Shown here: positions 14,501-26,415 of the stretch, piece by piece
Layout: every line of letters starts with the position of its first letter
Numbering within the stretch: the first letter of the stretch is position 1
Source of the DNA: Ailanthus altissimus
Taxonomy: Eukaryota > Streptophyta > Magnoliopsida > Sapindales > Simaroubaceae
Direction: 5' to 3'
Assembly: GCA_946807835.1 (NCBI GenBank)
Contig: OX327684.1
Span: forward strand, 36,020,501 to 36,084,500
Length of the DNA: 64,000 nt
Notes under the pieces: model-generated
The model's database searches: none
Told to the model about the DNA's origin: nothing
The model's input: only the letters and a program-made list of their open reading frames with translations
Program-made: the position numbers and the translations under genes

Positions 14501-17500
14501 TTACTTTGATACATATGCTCATTTAACTAGAATTACACCCCTTAGAATCTTGATTGCATTGGCTACAATTCATGATTTACGTATACATCAAATGGATGTG
14601 AAAACTGCCTTTTTAAATGGAGATTTGAAGAGAAAATTTACATAGAACAACGAGGAAGAAAACAAAATAAAAATGAAAGTTTGATGTAGACTTGTCTTTA
14701 AAAAGAAGTGTAAAATTAGAATGAATTGTGGCTTTTGAAAGCAGATGAGAAGTTTATTAATTCTTTTAAAGGGAAAGAAAAGAAAACAAAAAGAAAAGTT
14801 GAGGTAGACTTTTATTTTTATAAAAGAAAAGTTGATGTGGACTTTTAAAGAGGAAAAATGTAAAATTTAAAAGGGTAAACTTGTCTTCTACTAATAAAAT
14901 TGACGGTGACTTCTACCTTAACGGAATATTAGTAATGAGAAGGGTATTGGAAGCTAATTCTAAAACGCGGAGGGGTATTGCTGATTTTAGGTGTTACCTC
15001 AGGGACACTCATAAAAATAACCCTTTAAATATGTGATTCATAATAGCATCTGAAGAAGCTAAGTGAGAGTGAATCTGCAAGCTTTTCATTTTACCAACAA
15101 AAATAACATTACAACATTTTAAGACAACAAATGATGGCACACTAAATAATCAATGATCCTTTGGACAAACTACAAAAATGAAGAATGAAGAAAGTCATAA
15201 ACTGATATCCATACAAACAGATATAAGGAAAGCAAAACAAAATTCAAGAGTAAGTTACTTTTCAGCAAGGTCGGTCAAAGAAAAAGGTCACCTGAACGCA
15301 ATTATATTCATTTCCTCTCCAATGATATTTGTGTATAATTTTAGTTTCAATGTAGATTAGACAATTGTTTAGCAACAAAATCATGGACACAACTATTTAC
15401 CTCCCCAGTTCCTGAAAAAGCCTGAGAGGAACCATGCTGATGAACAGCAGGATTACTTGCTCCATCTGATTCCAAATGGCCTGATGAAATCCTGGCAAGA
15501 GCCCTTTCAATGAAAGCAACAAGTTCTCCATGAGTACTACGCAGATGAGATATTTGTAAGATATGGTTGCAGTACTGCGGCCACTCAATTAGACGGTCCA
15601 CAAATTGCTCCAATGCCTTGGTCCCAAAGACGAACATCTACATGCAGAGAGGCCACCATCAGCAGTATACAAGGACAACGAATGAAAGAAATTTCAGTGG
15701 AAGACAATACGAACCTTTGAATCAGCAGGTTTACGCAATGCATCTAAAACACCACGAAGGGCAATTCCCAGTGTGAGATGAGTTACAAGCTGGTGCTTGA
15801 TGATGGAGCCTGAAAATGGTTCAAGAGCCATGACATAATAATACAGGGGGAAAACAAACATAAAATTGCAGATAGATAATATCCTTAAATGAAAAGATAT
15901 CTCCAAAGGTACTAAGAGAATGTTAAAGCAGCCACACTGATGTACCCCTTACATAAGGGTACAAAGGAAATATTGCTTTGAGAATCATTTACACTATGGA
16001 TGCATCATCTTCGGATAATTTGAATAACACATACTAAGCACTTCATACACAGGACATGAGGAAAGCAAAAACTCATCTCTCAATTCACGATTAGCTTCTA
16101 ATTTAAGCACGGCGAACATGACTATCCAGAGACAATGCAACTTTTCAATGAGTAAATCGCAAATAATGTGAGTTGTACTTGAGCCCCCACTTGAGCTTTA
16201 CAATCATGCTCATTATAAGTTTTGTGCTGTTTCATCAATCTCTTAACTGTTAATTGAGTGTCAAAGCAAGCAAGTCCTGGACAAGGGTCTCCGTTCACTT
16301 TTCACAGCATGAAAACATGTGCACCAAGGCTAAGTGACAACATATACAGAGACATCAAATAACCCAGCCAAAGAAGAGAATGATGACAGTTTGAAACAAG
16401 TTGCACAGACTCTGCTAAGCTTCATTTTAAAATTTTAAAACCAGGTGCACAATAGTGGATAAAGCATCTTATTCAATAAACTAGAAATATGAGTCAGAAT
16501 AGTACCAGTGTATTGACTAATGAAACTTACCAAAGAGAACAGCGGCAATTCTCAGCTGCCTTTCAGGATACTTTGGGAAGAACCTGTATTCCTCAAATAG
16601 ATTGCCAATCATGCACTCAAAAATTGAGTTTTCCCTGTCAGTTCATGTGACAGTCAGTAAACATCATTATTCCTAAAACTGGCACAAAAATCTCAGCGTA
16701 TAGGATCCGGAAACTTCAATAAAGATTCCATAGTAATTATCATTTATGGAGCAAGTACAGTATTTACCCATCAAAACTACAAAGAAGAGTGCCCCAGACA
16801 ATTTCTTTCTGATTTTCTTTAAGCAAGGAATAACTAGAATATTCAGTTTATAAGTTGATTTTTTATAAGCAATAACAAAAATGCATTCATATGAAATGTT
16901 AAACATAAGGAAATAATTTTCCTCTCACCGAGTGATAGTAGTAGGCCAGTATACAAAACTCCCACCCATCAAGCCCCGCCAAAGTGAAAAGCAATTCTTC
17001 CTACCCATATAAAAAACATATATATTCACAGAACCAACACGACTAGATAGGTGAGCTTTCAACATCATACCTCTTGACAGAAGATTCCTTGAATCGTGCA
17101 AGCATTTGAACCATTGCTTCAATGGTTAATTGACCGGAAAACATTTGATGGAAGTAAGAGTTTGCTTCTGCCTCAATGTCATCTGCATATCCTTCGGAAG
17201 TTGATGAATTTGCAGCCTCAACATTCTGCAGCTTTGGACTAGAATCCATGACTGCTGCTTGCAACTTTTCTATTTCCTCCGAAAGCTTAGTTGAAGTAAT
17301 CAAACTCGTATGAGCGTTTAACACCTGCACAATAAGTATAAAGATGACATTGTAAAATCATTGAGAACATAATAAGCATGTGAGCAGGAAAAAAAAAAGA
17401 GGATATTATAAAAGCAGACCTTCAGAATGGTAGAAAACTTCTCTGTATAAAGATTCAAAAGAGGACCAGAATGATGGAAAGGTTTGGCCGAAAAATCATG

Positions 17501-20500
17501 CGATCTACCAAAGTGAATTTCCTTAATGAACTTAAGGCACTCCTGAAAGGTTGTATTATGGATGTCAGACTGAAACTTCCCCCAATATCTAAAGTAATAA
17601 AAATAGTTATAACGATGCCATTAGGCTAGAGGACGACAGCAGGGCACAGCTTAAATTACCTCAAAGAAAAGTTCCTTGTATGTACTTAAATTAATACTCA
17701 ACCACTTCTCAAGATCTTTAAGTTCTTTGTGTGATGCAAGTACAGCTAATCTGATAGCAGAAGGGGAAGGAATCATCTCTAGAACTGATGATAGGATCTG
17801 CAGAATAGATAAGAAATGTGATTATGTTACTGGAAGAAATTACAAGAGCAGCAAGGCAGAAAAAAAAAAAGAGAGAACCAGACCAATTGTCCTTAACAAT
17901 GAATAATTAAGACTAACAAAAATCAGCATATTTGGCAAAAGGTAACATCAGTCTGATGCAACAGGCACATTACAAATAAGCGAATTAATTAAATTCAAAC
18001 CAAAAAAATTTAATACAGCTTAGAAATTTGTGAAGTAACTACATGGTCGTGATTAACATGATTAATTTAAAGTTCTAAATAATGATGTAGCTTTGATCAT
18101 GATAATTAGTGTTCACTTGTCAATCTATTGATCAAGAAATTTTACAATAAAGTTCTACACACAAAAATTTCACGGTAGTCCTCTCCCAACAAATAAATTC
18201 TTGTTCTCTCAAAATTAAAAAAATTCTTGTGGTTAGAATTTTATCATAAACCTTTCTTAATAAAGATTAACAAGTTACAACATAAATAATGATCAATACA
18301 ATCAAAGCTATTACATCATTTTGAACTTTAAACAAACAGTGTTAATAACGTCCATGTAACACCAACACAAATTTCTCCTCATGCAAAGTTGTCAACCTAA
18401 ACTAGTTGATGTTTTTAGGCGAAATGTTTTTTGTAACTTCAAAGACTTTGTCATTGTTTATATTTCCATTTAATTTAGACCATGCACAAGCAACCAGGTC
18501 GGATAATCAATGTAAAGATCTTGAAGTTCACATCAATTTTACCTTCAGCTCCTGACAAATGTCTAATATTCTAATCATGCTTTCAGGCTCCATGTTGTGA
18601 GCATCAACGAATCCCCGCAATACAAGATTGGGATTCACATGCCAAATGTGAAGAATCATCCCACTACCCATGGTACTTTTAATTATCGTTGGGAAAATTG
18701 AGAAAGATACTTCACACTGGATGAGGTTATAGGCAGTCTGCAATAACAGACAGGAAAATTTAGCAACCAAAAAGAACTGATGTGATAACATAATCTGGAA
18801 CACAACCACACAAACGAAATATGAAACATACATTGATATGTGTCATCCCAAGAAGCAAAACTTCAGGACAGTGTTTAAGAGGGTACTCAAGCATTGATTG
18901 GACAAAGTTAGCATGACCCCTCTCAGATAGTTGGCACAGCACATCTAGAAGATCGAGACACAACCATGCATGATTTGCATGTCCAAGTTGAAGCGTATGG
19001 CCATGGACTGCATCAACATATGCCTGCAAAAAATGTTTGTTATTCATAAAAATGAGACACAGATTACAGCATAAATGGAAGAAAGCAATAAAACAGATGA
19101 AAATGGCATCATACCAGCTGCCTCGCAGAATGAGCAAAGGTAAATACTTCTGGTGGTGCTGCTACAGCATATCTAAGAAAAGATAGCTGACCCTCAGTAT
19201 TCTTCCAAACAGACCCACAGATGGTATGGAGAGGAAACGGATCCTGCATTCTACTACGTCATCTCACACATAATTGTTTAAAACATATTTACTTAAATGT
19301 ATCTATATACATGTTACAAGAATATACCTGACAAGCATATTTATATACAGACATGAAGAAAGAAAATGCCTCCTCATTAGGAATATAGAATCCCTCATAA
19401 TCCAAGTTCTCAATAACCCATAACCAATTTGTGTTAGGAGCCTGCATTCAGCATGAATACTTAGAAAAAAAAAATGACCCTTAACTTCACAAGTAGTAAG
19501 TGCCACATTCAAAGCAAAAACAAAAACCAAAAAAAAAAAACAAGAACAAAAGAAGAACTGACAAGTTGCTTGATTGTTTTCACAAGCACTTCAACATTCC
19601 ATGAGCTCAATGGTGGCAGATCAGAGAGTGTGCTGCAACCAAGGGCCAAGCTAAAGGTTGAAAATGTGTTCTGGCTGTCCTCAAGTCCAGCATGGGTACG
19701 AGCAACCGTGCCAAGTATTCTGGAGAGAGTAATCTCAGTCAGCGGTAAGAAAAGAGAGAGAATCTCCTTGCACTGTGTGGTATCAACCGTGCACCCATAA
19801 CCCAATTCCTTCATAACATCTCCCATGCTCATTTCCTTCTCCATTTCTGCTAAAATATCATCAAAGTCATTGTCTCTGCATTCATGGAGCAAATCCATAT
19901 CCCTGCAGCAAAAATCAAAAGATTTATATCTTCAATATGATAAGCAATTTGACAATTGGATATTACCAACTCCAAAGCCATCTGAACTTTGAAAACAGCT
20001 AAAAGCATCAGCACCTTGGAGAGAGAGCCTCACGCAGTTCATCTGGAAGAACTGGGGCCAAGATAAACTGGGAGTTATCTTTTGACCATATTAAAGATAA
20101 TATCTGCATAAGGGAATCTAGGTGCTTGTAAAGGTCATTTGAGCGCTGGAGGAACATAAGAATATTCTGAATTTGCTCAGCAGAATTCACAGCAACAGGG
20201 TTGGCATGCAGCTTCTCAATCTGAGCCATACAGTAGTTCTTCCCTACAATGCAGAAAGAAATAAACTTCCATAATACCTTAAATCAGCAGTTGAAAGAAG
20301 CAAAATCAAGAAAGACAATCAAACCACTAAGACCGTGAAACTTAAAGACGATCAAACCACTATGACCGTGAAACTTACCACATATTGTAGCATCGGGATT
20401 TTCAGAATCAGATAAAGCAAGACCAATGCCAATTCTTTCAGGTAGAGATAAGTTTAACACGTTTGATAAATTCTCTAGGAATTGTCCATTGATCTCAGTG

Positions 20501-21295
20501 TGTCTCAGTGACTGACTAAACACGGTACTGAAATTTGGTTTATCCATAATGTACTTGAAAACTGATGCAACAACTGATTTGAGCTGTTGATTCGTTGAGT
20601 CAGTTCCATGGAGATTCAAGTGATCCAAGCAAGTTTGAAGCATCATAATGCTTCCCTCAATCCCATATTCAGTGAACTGCCAAGAAGAGGGGAAAAAGGC
20701 TCCAGATTACTTCGGTTAGATGTATAAAACCTACAACACAAATCACCAAACCCATCTACAGAACCGACATAACAGCAACCCTTCTCAACTAATTGATCAT
20801 CAGCAATAAACAATAATGACTGCTTTAACACTTAAGAGGCACTTATTTGGCGTTCCTTGAAAATCTAGCGAGAATTTTCTCCCTCAAAGAGAACTTATCC
20901 ATTGCACCAATTTGAGAAAACTTATTAAGCATTAATTCAACTGTTTCAATGCTAACATGCGAGCACATTTTAGGGTTACTTGAAAATCTAGAAAGAAATT
21001 CTTTTTCCCTTCTTAAAAGAGAAGCGCAATTAAAAAAAAAACGAAAGTTCATAAAATTTCCCGTTACACCAATTTCAGAAAAAAAAATACATTATTAAGA
21101 AAAATTAGGGTTTCGAACGAATTAGTAAAGAGAACAAATTGATGATCAATGTAACCCAAAATATTACTTATAAATTAAAAGATTTAGTCGATGAACCTGA
21201 CAAAGCTCTCTGGAAACGGAATCGGCGTTCGCTTCGTTGAAGCTCTGCAGCAAGAACCGAATCTGACTGGAAATCGTTGACGAAAGCCGAAGCAT
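984..21295 (-). CDS. CNOT1: CCR4-NOT transcription complex subunit 1 (NOT1/CNOT1), 51 exons
   Basis: NOT1 is the large scaffold of the CCR4-NOT complex. It holds the CAF1/CCR4 deadenylases, CNOT9 and the NOT2/NOT3 module, and so drives mRNA poly(A) shortening and translational repression in the cytoplasm. I followed consensus splice sites from an ATG at 21295 ([14 protein letters not shown]...) to a TGA at 984-986 (...[12 protein letters not shown]). The 51 exons sum to 7260 nt, exactly 2420 codons including stop, so the protein is 2419 aa, the usual plant NOT1 size. Domain order matches the family: HEAT-rich N terminus, TTP-binding-type domain, MIF4G (CAF1-binding), DUF3819 (CNOT9-binding), connector, and C-terminal NOT1 homology domain. 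No stop or frameshift was met in the exons. Exon limits are given in the five block entries that follow. The family assignment is secure; single exon edges could be off by a few bases. Confidence 0.96.
1618..1742. repeat. ~48-bp tandem repeat, about 2.6 copies, in CNOT1 intron 49
   Basis: Three near-identical starts (CACAAARTTACTACAAA) occur at about 1618, 1665 and 1713. Between them lies a shared A-rich segment containing AAGTTAAAAACAGAAAAT. The last copy stops immediately before the 5' splice site of the intron at 1745-1746. Confidence 0.8.
8636..11308 (-). other. CNOT1: CNOT1 exons 23-29: linker and DUF3819 (CNOT9-binding) domain
   Basis: Exons 11069-11308, 10842-10982, 10669-10754, 10473-10578, 9722-9817, 9434-9586 and 8636-8818 encode about residues 1156-1490. 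Exons 25-29 carry DUF3819, the helical bundle that binds CNOT9/RQCD1. It shows [39 protein letters not shown] and [16 protein letters not shown]. Introns 26 (9818-10472) and 28 (8819-9433) exceed 600 bp and show no extra coding sequence. Confidence 0.9.
11412..13338 (-). other. CNOT1: CNOT1 exons 15-22: linker and MIF4G (CAF1-binding) domain
   Basis: Exons 13144-13338, 12979-13054, 12810-12877, 12310-12455, 12045-12153, 11814-11960, 11619-11666 and 11412-11540 encode about residues 850-1155. Exons 15-16 are a low-complexity Ser/Gln-rich linker. Exons 17-22 are the MIF4G domain, with [44 protein letters not shown] and [20 protein letters not shown]4G is the CAF1-binding platform and may also touch DEAD-box helicase partners. 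Exon 21 is only 48 nt. Confidence 0.9.
13553..13635 (+). repeat. Left terminal inverted repeat of the Mutator-like element
   Basis: It begins GGGTTATTTTTATGGGTG and ends near CCAATACCCTT. It pairs with 14940-15023 with only a handful of substitutions and a one-base length difference. Confidence 0.88.
14300..14645 (+). pseudogene. Ty1/copia reverse-transcriptase fragment captured in the Mutator-like element
   Basis: The plus strand encodes pieces such as [30 protein letters not shown] and, after a frameshift, [20 protein letters not shown] followed by [11 protein letters not shown]. These are the N-terminal reverse-transcriptase motifs of plant copia polyproteins. The fragment is broken by frameshifts and stops and lacks the YVDD active site. 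The preceding part of the element (about 13890-14200) has a 98-codon open frame that I do not recognise. Confidence 0.82.
14940..15023 (-). repeat. Right terminal inverted repeat of the Mutator-like element
   Basis: Read on the minus strand it begins GGGTTATTTTTATGAGTG and parallels the left end through CCAATACCCTT. Further inward, both ends keep scattered pieces with CCGTCAAT and TTCCGTTA, but in a different order, which suggests rearrangement. Confidence 0.88.
15401..17324 (-). other. CNOT1: CNOT1 exons 11-14: TTP-binding-type domain
   Basis: Exons 17071-17324, 16531-16634, 15715-15809 and 15401-15637 encode about residues 620-849. The run [18 protein letters not shown], followed by [31 protein letters not shown] and [17 protein letters not shown], matches the CNOT1 domain that in animals binds tristetraprolin-type RNA-binding proteins. 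Plants may use other partners. The long intron after exon 14 contains the Mutator-like element. Confidence 0.9.
17420..21295 (-). other. CNOT1: CNOT1 exons 1-10: N-terminal helical-repeat region
   Basis: Exons read on the minus strand: 21197-21295, 20379-20676, 20015-20243, 19563-19902, 19328-19441, 19115-19243, 18832-19023, 18543-18737, 17660-17797, 17420-17542. They encode about residues 1-619. Family-typical stretches include the [11 protein letters not shown] motif in exon 2, [14 protein letters not shown] in exon 4 and [15 protein letters not shown] in exon 7. In other eukaryotes this part forms HEAT repeats that bind accessory subunits. Every internal junction has minus-strand GT and AG ends. 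Intron 8 (17798-18542) is the largest here and is AT-rich with no recognisable gene. Confidence 0.9.
20311..20377. repeat. 33-bp direct duplication at the start of CNOT1 intron 2
   Basis: Two adjacent copies of a 33-bp unit containing ATCAAACCACT and GACCGTGAAACTTA lie next to the exon 2 donor. On the minus strand the first copy follows the real GTAAGT donor, while the second copy has T in place of the donor G. The duplication therefore did not make a second usable donor. Confidence 0.8.
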
Positions 21296-21780
21296 GGTTA
21301 CTGATGAAAGTTTCAATGCTCTAGGGTTTACGAGGAGCGGTGAAATGTGTAATTAAATGAGACTTGGGATCTTGGAGGTTGCGATTTGCGAAAGACTGTG
21401 AGTCGTGAGAGAGGAAAATCGTCTAGAGAGTTGTGAGTTTACTTCATGAAGTTGCTTTATCTAAATGTGACACGAGTGTTGTGCTTTTCATTTTTCTGTT
21501 TTGAAATAGTGTTGTGCTTTCTTGCGAAGAATTAAAAATGTGGGGTTAAAGTCACAGCGCGGTTACTTTTATACTGTAATATGCACTTAGATCGGTACCA
21601 CGCGCCTTAAATATTATATATTTTTCTGTTTATTTTTATTTTTGGGGGTTAATTTACTAATATTTTCAAATTCTTAGTCAAACTTTGTCAACAAAATTAT
21701 TGGTCAAACTAAAATCAAAGAGACTGAATAACATTTCCTCTCGTCTCGTAAAATTAATTTCCGTGAGGTGAATATAGCGC
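21296..21780 (-). promoter_or_regulatory. 5' UTR and probable promoter region of CNOT1
   Basis: This is upstream of the CNOT1 ATG on the minus strand. The first ~130 bases (to about 21430) are G/A-rich and GC-balanced, like a plant 5' UTR. Beyond that the DNA becomes AT-rich. I see no unambiguous TATA box, and the limits are inferred from position only. Confidence 0.35.
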
Positions 21781-22461
21781 ATTATTGAGAAAGATTACAA
21801 AATATAATACGGTAAAAATATTTTTTTTACTTTATATTATTAAAATAAGTAATATATCACTATAATTAATAAAATAATATTATCATAAATTATAAACCAC
21901 AATCAAATACAATGAATACCAAATTTTTTACTTAAAAAACTCAATTCGAAAAAAATCACGAGACTATAATTTGATATAACCACTTCTATTATGTAATAAT
22001 AATAGAATTACATCAATATCCTCTTTAGAATTACACTAAAAGCTCACCACAACATCATAAATATTAATTTTGATTTAACAATAATAAATTTAACAAATTC
22101 ATCTCAAATATAAATTTGCTAGATTCTACAAATAAAGGTTAAACTGAAAATCAAATTCGATAGAATTGTAGAACTAGATGCTAGAAACTCACCTGCAAAA
22201 GTTGAGCAAAAACGGAGCTCAAATCGTCATCCCATCATCAATGAGAAGATTGAAACCCTAAAACCTTCTTTCTCTCCTGGCCTTCTCTCTTTTACGTTTT
22301 TTGCATTCTGCATTTTGCTTCTTCTTACAAAAAAATACAAGGCGATATTGTGCATTTATAAAAAATTTCATTTAGCCTCTTTAATGACTAATTTTATACA
22401 AGTCCATAATTTTTATAAAATTATAAATTAGTCCCTTGACTCACATGATGTAGATCCCACA
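21781..22461 (-). mobile_element. Probable 3' LTR of the minus-strand copia element (far end undefined)
   Basis: Just after the RNase H reading ends on the minus strand comes a purine-rich GATGAGGAGATTT, then TGTGGGATCTACATC, the position and style of a copia polypurine tract and LTR start at 22461. The sequence after it has an A/T-rich TTTTTTATAAATG and a leader-like CTTCTCATTG block. I could not find the matching 5' LTR, so the lower-coordinate limit is a guess. Confidence 0.45.
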
Positions 22462-25400
22462 ATAAATCTCCTCATCTATGTTATATGAAATGATCCACTA
22501 GGCCCGCTTTCCCTTTACAAACTTGAAGCTTTTTCTTAAATAATAGCTAAGTCATTATGTTCGATCCGTTCTCACTTGTATGTATTTTTGTAAGTTGTAT
22601 GAGTTTTGACTCTAACATATCACATACCCGATGATATCTAACATCAGTATGCTTAGACATTTAGTGGAATGTTGGGTTCTTCACCAAATGAATGGCACTC
22701 TGACTGTCACAGTAGACTATGTGGTTATCTTGCTTCATACATAACTCTTATAAGAACTTCTTTATCCACAAGGTTTATTTACAAGCTTTAGTATATGTAA
22801 TATACTCAGTTTCCGTGGTAGACAAAATAACACATTTCTGAAGTTTGGATTGTCATGACACAGCTCCCCATATAAAGGTAATTAAGTATCCTAATGTAAA
22901 CTTTCTATAATCTACATTTCCTGCTATATCAGCATATGTGTACCCATACAACACAGGTTTATCATTGCCAAAAGACAAACATGTCTTAGAGGTGCCTTTA
23001 AGGTATTTGAAAATTCACTTCACTACTGTCCAATGCTCTTTACTAGAATTAGAGAGAAACCGACTGACAACACCAACTGTATGAGCAATATCTGGCCTTG
23101 TACAGGTCATAACATACATCAAACTACCAACAGCTGATGCATAAGGTACTATACTCATTTCTTCATTTTCTTTCTCAATTGTAGGATATTGTTTGGAACT
23201 AAACTTGAAGCAACCTGCAAGTGGTGAACTAATAGGTTTTGCCTTGCTCATGTTGAATCTTTCAAAAACCTTTTCAATGTAGTTTTTTTTAGACAACCAT
23301 AACTTTCCATTTTTTCTGTCACGAGAGATCTTCATGCTAAGGATTTGTTTAGCCTATCTTAAATTCTTCATAGTAAATGACTTATTGAGTTCTCTCTTCA
23401 CCCCTTTAATTTTACTATCATCGTGACCAATAATTAACATATCATCCATATAAAACAAGAGAATAATGAAATCATTATCAGTAAACTTTTTTATAAAAAC
23501 ACAATGGTCTAATATAGTCCTGCTGAAACCATGATTCTCTATCAAATAATCAAATTTTTTGTACTACTGTCTTAGTGCCTATTTCAACCCATGCAAGTTT
23601 CTCTTCAACTTGTACACCAAATCTTCCTTACCTTTGACTCTGAATCTCTCAAATTGCTCCATATAGATTTCTTCCTTCAATTACCACGAAGGAAAATTGT
23701 CTTTACATCAAATTGCTCAATCTCCAAGTTTAAACTTGTTGTTAAACCAAGAATTAATCTGATAGAAGACATATTCACTACAGGAAAAAAAAATTATTTA
23801 AAATCAGTTTCTTTCTTCTGACCAAACCTTTTCACAACCAACCTAGCCTTGTACATTAGTTGTGAGTTATTTTCAGTATTCAGCTTATAAACCCATTTGT
23901 TCTTCATAACTCTTTTACACTTAAGCAGTTTTACTAATTCATAAGTGTAGTTCTTATGCAAAAATCTTATCTCTTATTGCATAGCCTTAAACCACTCATT
24001 CATGTGCTGGTGAGACATAACTTCCTGGAAGTTTTCAGGTTCTCCCCCATCTATAAGCATCACATACTCATGTGGTGGATATCTAGAGGAGTGGTGGCAC
24101 TCTCTTATATATCTTTTCAATTGATGCTCAACTAATGAATCATATGGTTATGGAGATGCTTACTCAACTTATTCTGCTAGACTATCAATTTTAACTATGT
24201 CATCAAAATCTTCCTGCGTGTCTCCCCTATAATCATCATGGACTACAAATGGAGGAATTAATCTGAAAGTGTCAGTAATATGAAATTCATCATATTCTTA
24301 AGGGTTCTCATCTTTTTCTACCCCATCAACTATCTGATCTTCAAAAAATGTAACATCTCTACTTCTGATGATTTTCTGACTTACTGGATTACATAATCTA
24401 TACCCAAAGTCTTCATATGTCTAACCCAAAAAGATACACTCCTTAGCCTTGTTGTCAAGCTTCGACCTCTCATCTTTTGGAATATGAACAAATGCCCTAC
24501 AATTAAACACTCTTAAGTACTTATATGAAACATCTTTTCCAGTTCAAACTTTTTCAGGTACATCATCATCCAAAGGAGCTGAAGGAGAAAGGTTAACTAA
24601 ATCAACTGCAGTTTGCATTGCTTCACCCCAAAAGTATTTGGGCAGTTTTGCATCAGAGAGCATACATCTGATTTTTTCTTTAATCGTTCTGTTCATTCTT
24701 TCTACCATACCATTTTATTGATGAGTTTTTGGCATGGTCTTCTCAAGTCTAATACTATGGGATCTATAATACTGCTCAAATGGTCCTCTATACTCACCAC
24801 AATTATTTGCCCTTACACATTTCAACTATCTCCATATCTCTCTCTCAACTTTAACATTAAAATCTTTAAAGACATCAAGTACCTAGTCTTTATATTTCAG
24901 AGTAAAAACCTACATTTTTCTAGAACAGTCATAAATAAAAGTTACAAAATAAATTGCACATCCGCGTATTATAGTTTGTATAGTATATATATCAGTGTGT
25001 ATCAAATCAAGTAAATTTGCTATTCTAGATGGATAAAAATTATGAAATACAACTCTATGTGTCTTTCTTGCAAAATAATGATCATAAGGTTTAAGAAACT
25101 TTCCTGCCAAGCTAGGCATAACATTCTTATTGGCGGAAACTTAAAGCACTTTCTCATTTATGTGGCCAAGCCTTTTATGCCACAACTCAATGTTAGATTA
25201 TTTTGCTTCTAAATTGACATATCCTTTTATAAGCTTAACTTCCATAACATATAGAGTGTTTACCTTATTTCATTTTGCTAGAATTATAGAACTTTTAGTG
25301 AACTTTCATTTACCTTTACCAAAGTAGTTGTAATAACTATCATCATCAAACTTACCGGTGGAGATCAAAACCAGATGCATTTCTAGAACATGTTTGACAT

Positions 25401-26415
25401 CACTAAGTAGTAATTTTCTATCAATACTATAATCTAAGTAAATATCTCATATGCCCACAATCTTGGATGTACTATCATTTCCCATCCTAACATAACCAAA
25501 ATCACCACTAGTGTAGGATATGAAGAAATCACCATTTGAAGTAACATGAAATAAAGCACCTAAATAAATTACCCAACCACTTGTATGATATGTGAGATTT
25601 ATGGAGTTCCCATCATAAATTATAGTCATATCCCCACCAGCAATAGTTACACTGCTCAGTTGTTCATTTTTCTGTGATTCCCCTATTTCTTTAGCATGTT
25701 CCCTTTTTCATATTCTACACTCTATCTTTATATGCCCCATTATATTACAATGATAACACTTGACATTTTTCTTTTAAGACTTGGATATTCCTCTGTAGTT
25801 GTCATTGCCATAACTTCTACTTTGACTTCTTTCTCACCTTTCATGCTTCTCTGTAACTAATGCTTCTGTCTCAGAGGAACTCATACCTGCATTATTTCTT
25901 CTAGCTTCTTTATTTTGCATTATGTTTTTAACCATCTCCATTGTTAACTTCTCATTTGGCGTTGAATTGGTTACTAACACCATCAATGTCTCATAACATT
26001 CCAGTAAAGAATTAAACAATAACATGCTTGTAACTCATAATCTAGTGAAATATTCATAATTGTCAACTGATTCACTATATCTTGAAACTCATTGGTGTGC
26101 TCAGCTATACTGTGTTCTTTCTTGTATTTTAAATTTACAAGCATCTTCATTAAATTGGCTTTATTTTATGGTGTAAGGTGCTTATAAATAGACTCTAATT
26201 TTCTCCACATAACATGAGCCTTAGTCTCATTTTCTACATGGAGAAATACATTTTCATCTATCAATTGCCTAATGGTGCCAACAAATTTTCTATATAATTG
26301 AATCCACTCATTGTCACTTATTTTATTAAGGTTTGCAGCATCCCCTTCAATGGGTTTATATAGGTCTTTTACAAAAAGTAAATTCTCAATTTTGGACTTT
26401 TATATATCATAATTC
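22462..26415 (-). pseudogene. Decayed Ty1/copia polyprotein (gag-integrase-RT-RNase H)
   Basis: Read on the minus strand, the parts of a copia polyprotein appear in normal order. Gag comes first (KSKIENLLFVKDLYKPIEGD, about 26400-25850). Next are the pre-integrase HKRLGH motif near 25180 and integrase (LLDLIHTDI, then NGMVERMNRTIKEKIRCMLS). Reverse transcriptase follows with the active site FYMDDMLIIGHDD near 23440 and VPYASAVGSLMYVMTCTRPD near 23120. RNase H ends with VYCDSQSAIHLVKNPTFH near 22690. Many in-frame stops and frameshifts break it. The usual gag start is missing, since homology begins abruptly at about 26415. It cannot make a working polyprotein. Confidence 0.9.

Larger units (their letters stand above)
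13543..15033. mobile_element. Mutator-like element (non-autonomous) with 10-bp target duplication, in CNOT1 intron 14
   Basis: A 1471-bp insertion (13553-15023) is flanked by identical TTTAAATATG direct repeats at 13543-13552 and 15024-15033. The ends are long inverted repeats, about 83-84 bp (13553-13635 and 14940-15023), starting GGGTTATTTTTATG on both sides with few mismatches. A 9-11-bp target duplication plus long terminal inverted repeats is the signature of Mutator-like elements. No transposase is seen, so it needs help in trans. The interior includes a piece of a copia reverse transcriptase, as in gene-capturing Pack-MULE-type elements. It lies wholly inside the intron and CNOT1 stays intact. 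Confidence 0.88.

Noticed and set aside
13553..15023. LTR retrotransposon because of the copia fragment
   Set aside because: The ends are inverted, not direct, repeats and the target duplication is 10 bp. The copia piece is an internal passenger.
19474..19800. 108-codon plus-strand frame
   Set aside because: It is the antisense of CNOT1 exon 4.
24613..25014. 133-codon plus-strand frame
   Set aside because: It lies antisense to the decayed copia integrase region and has no independent similarity.
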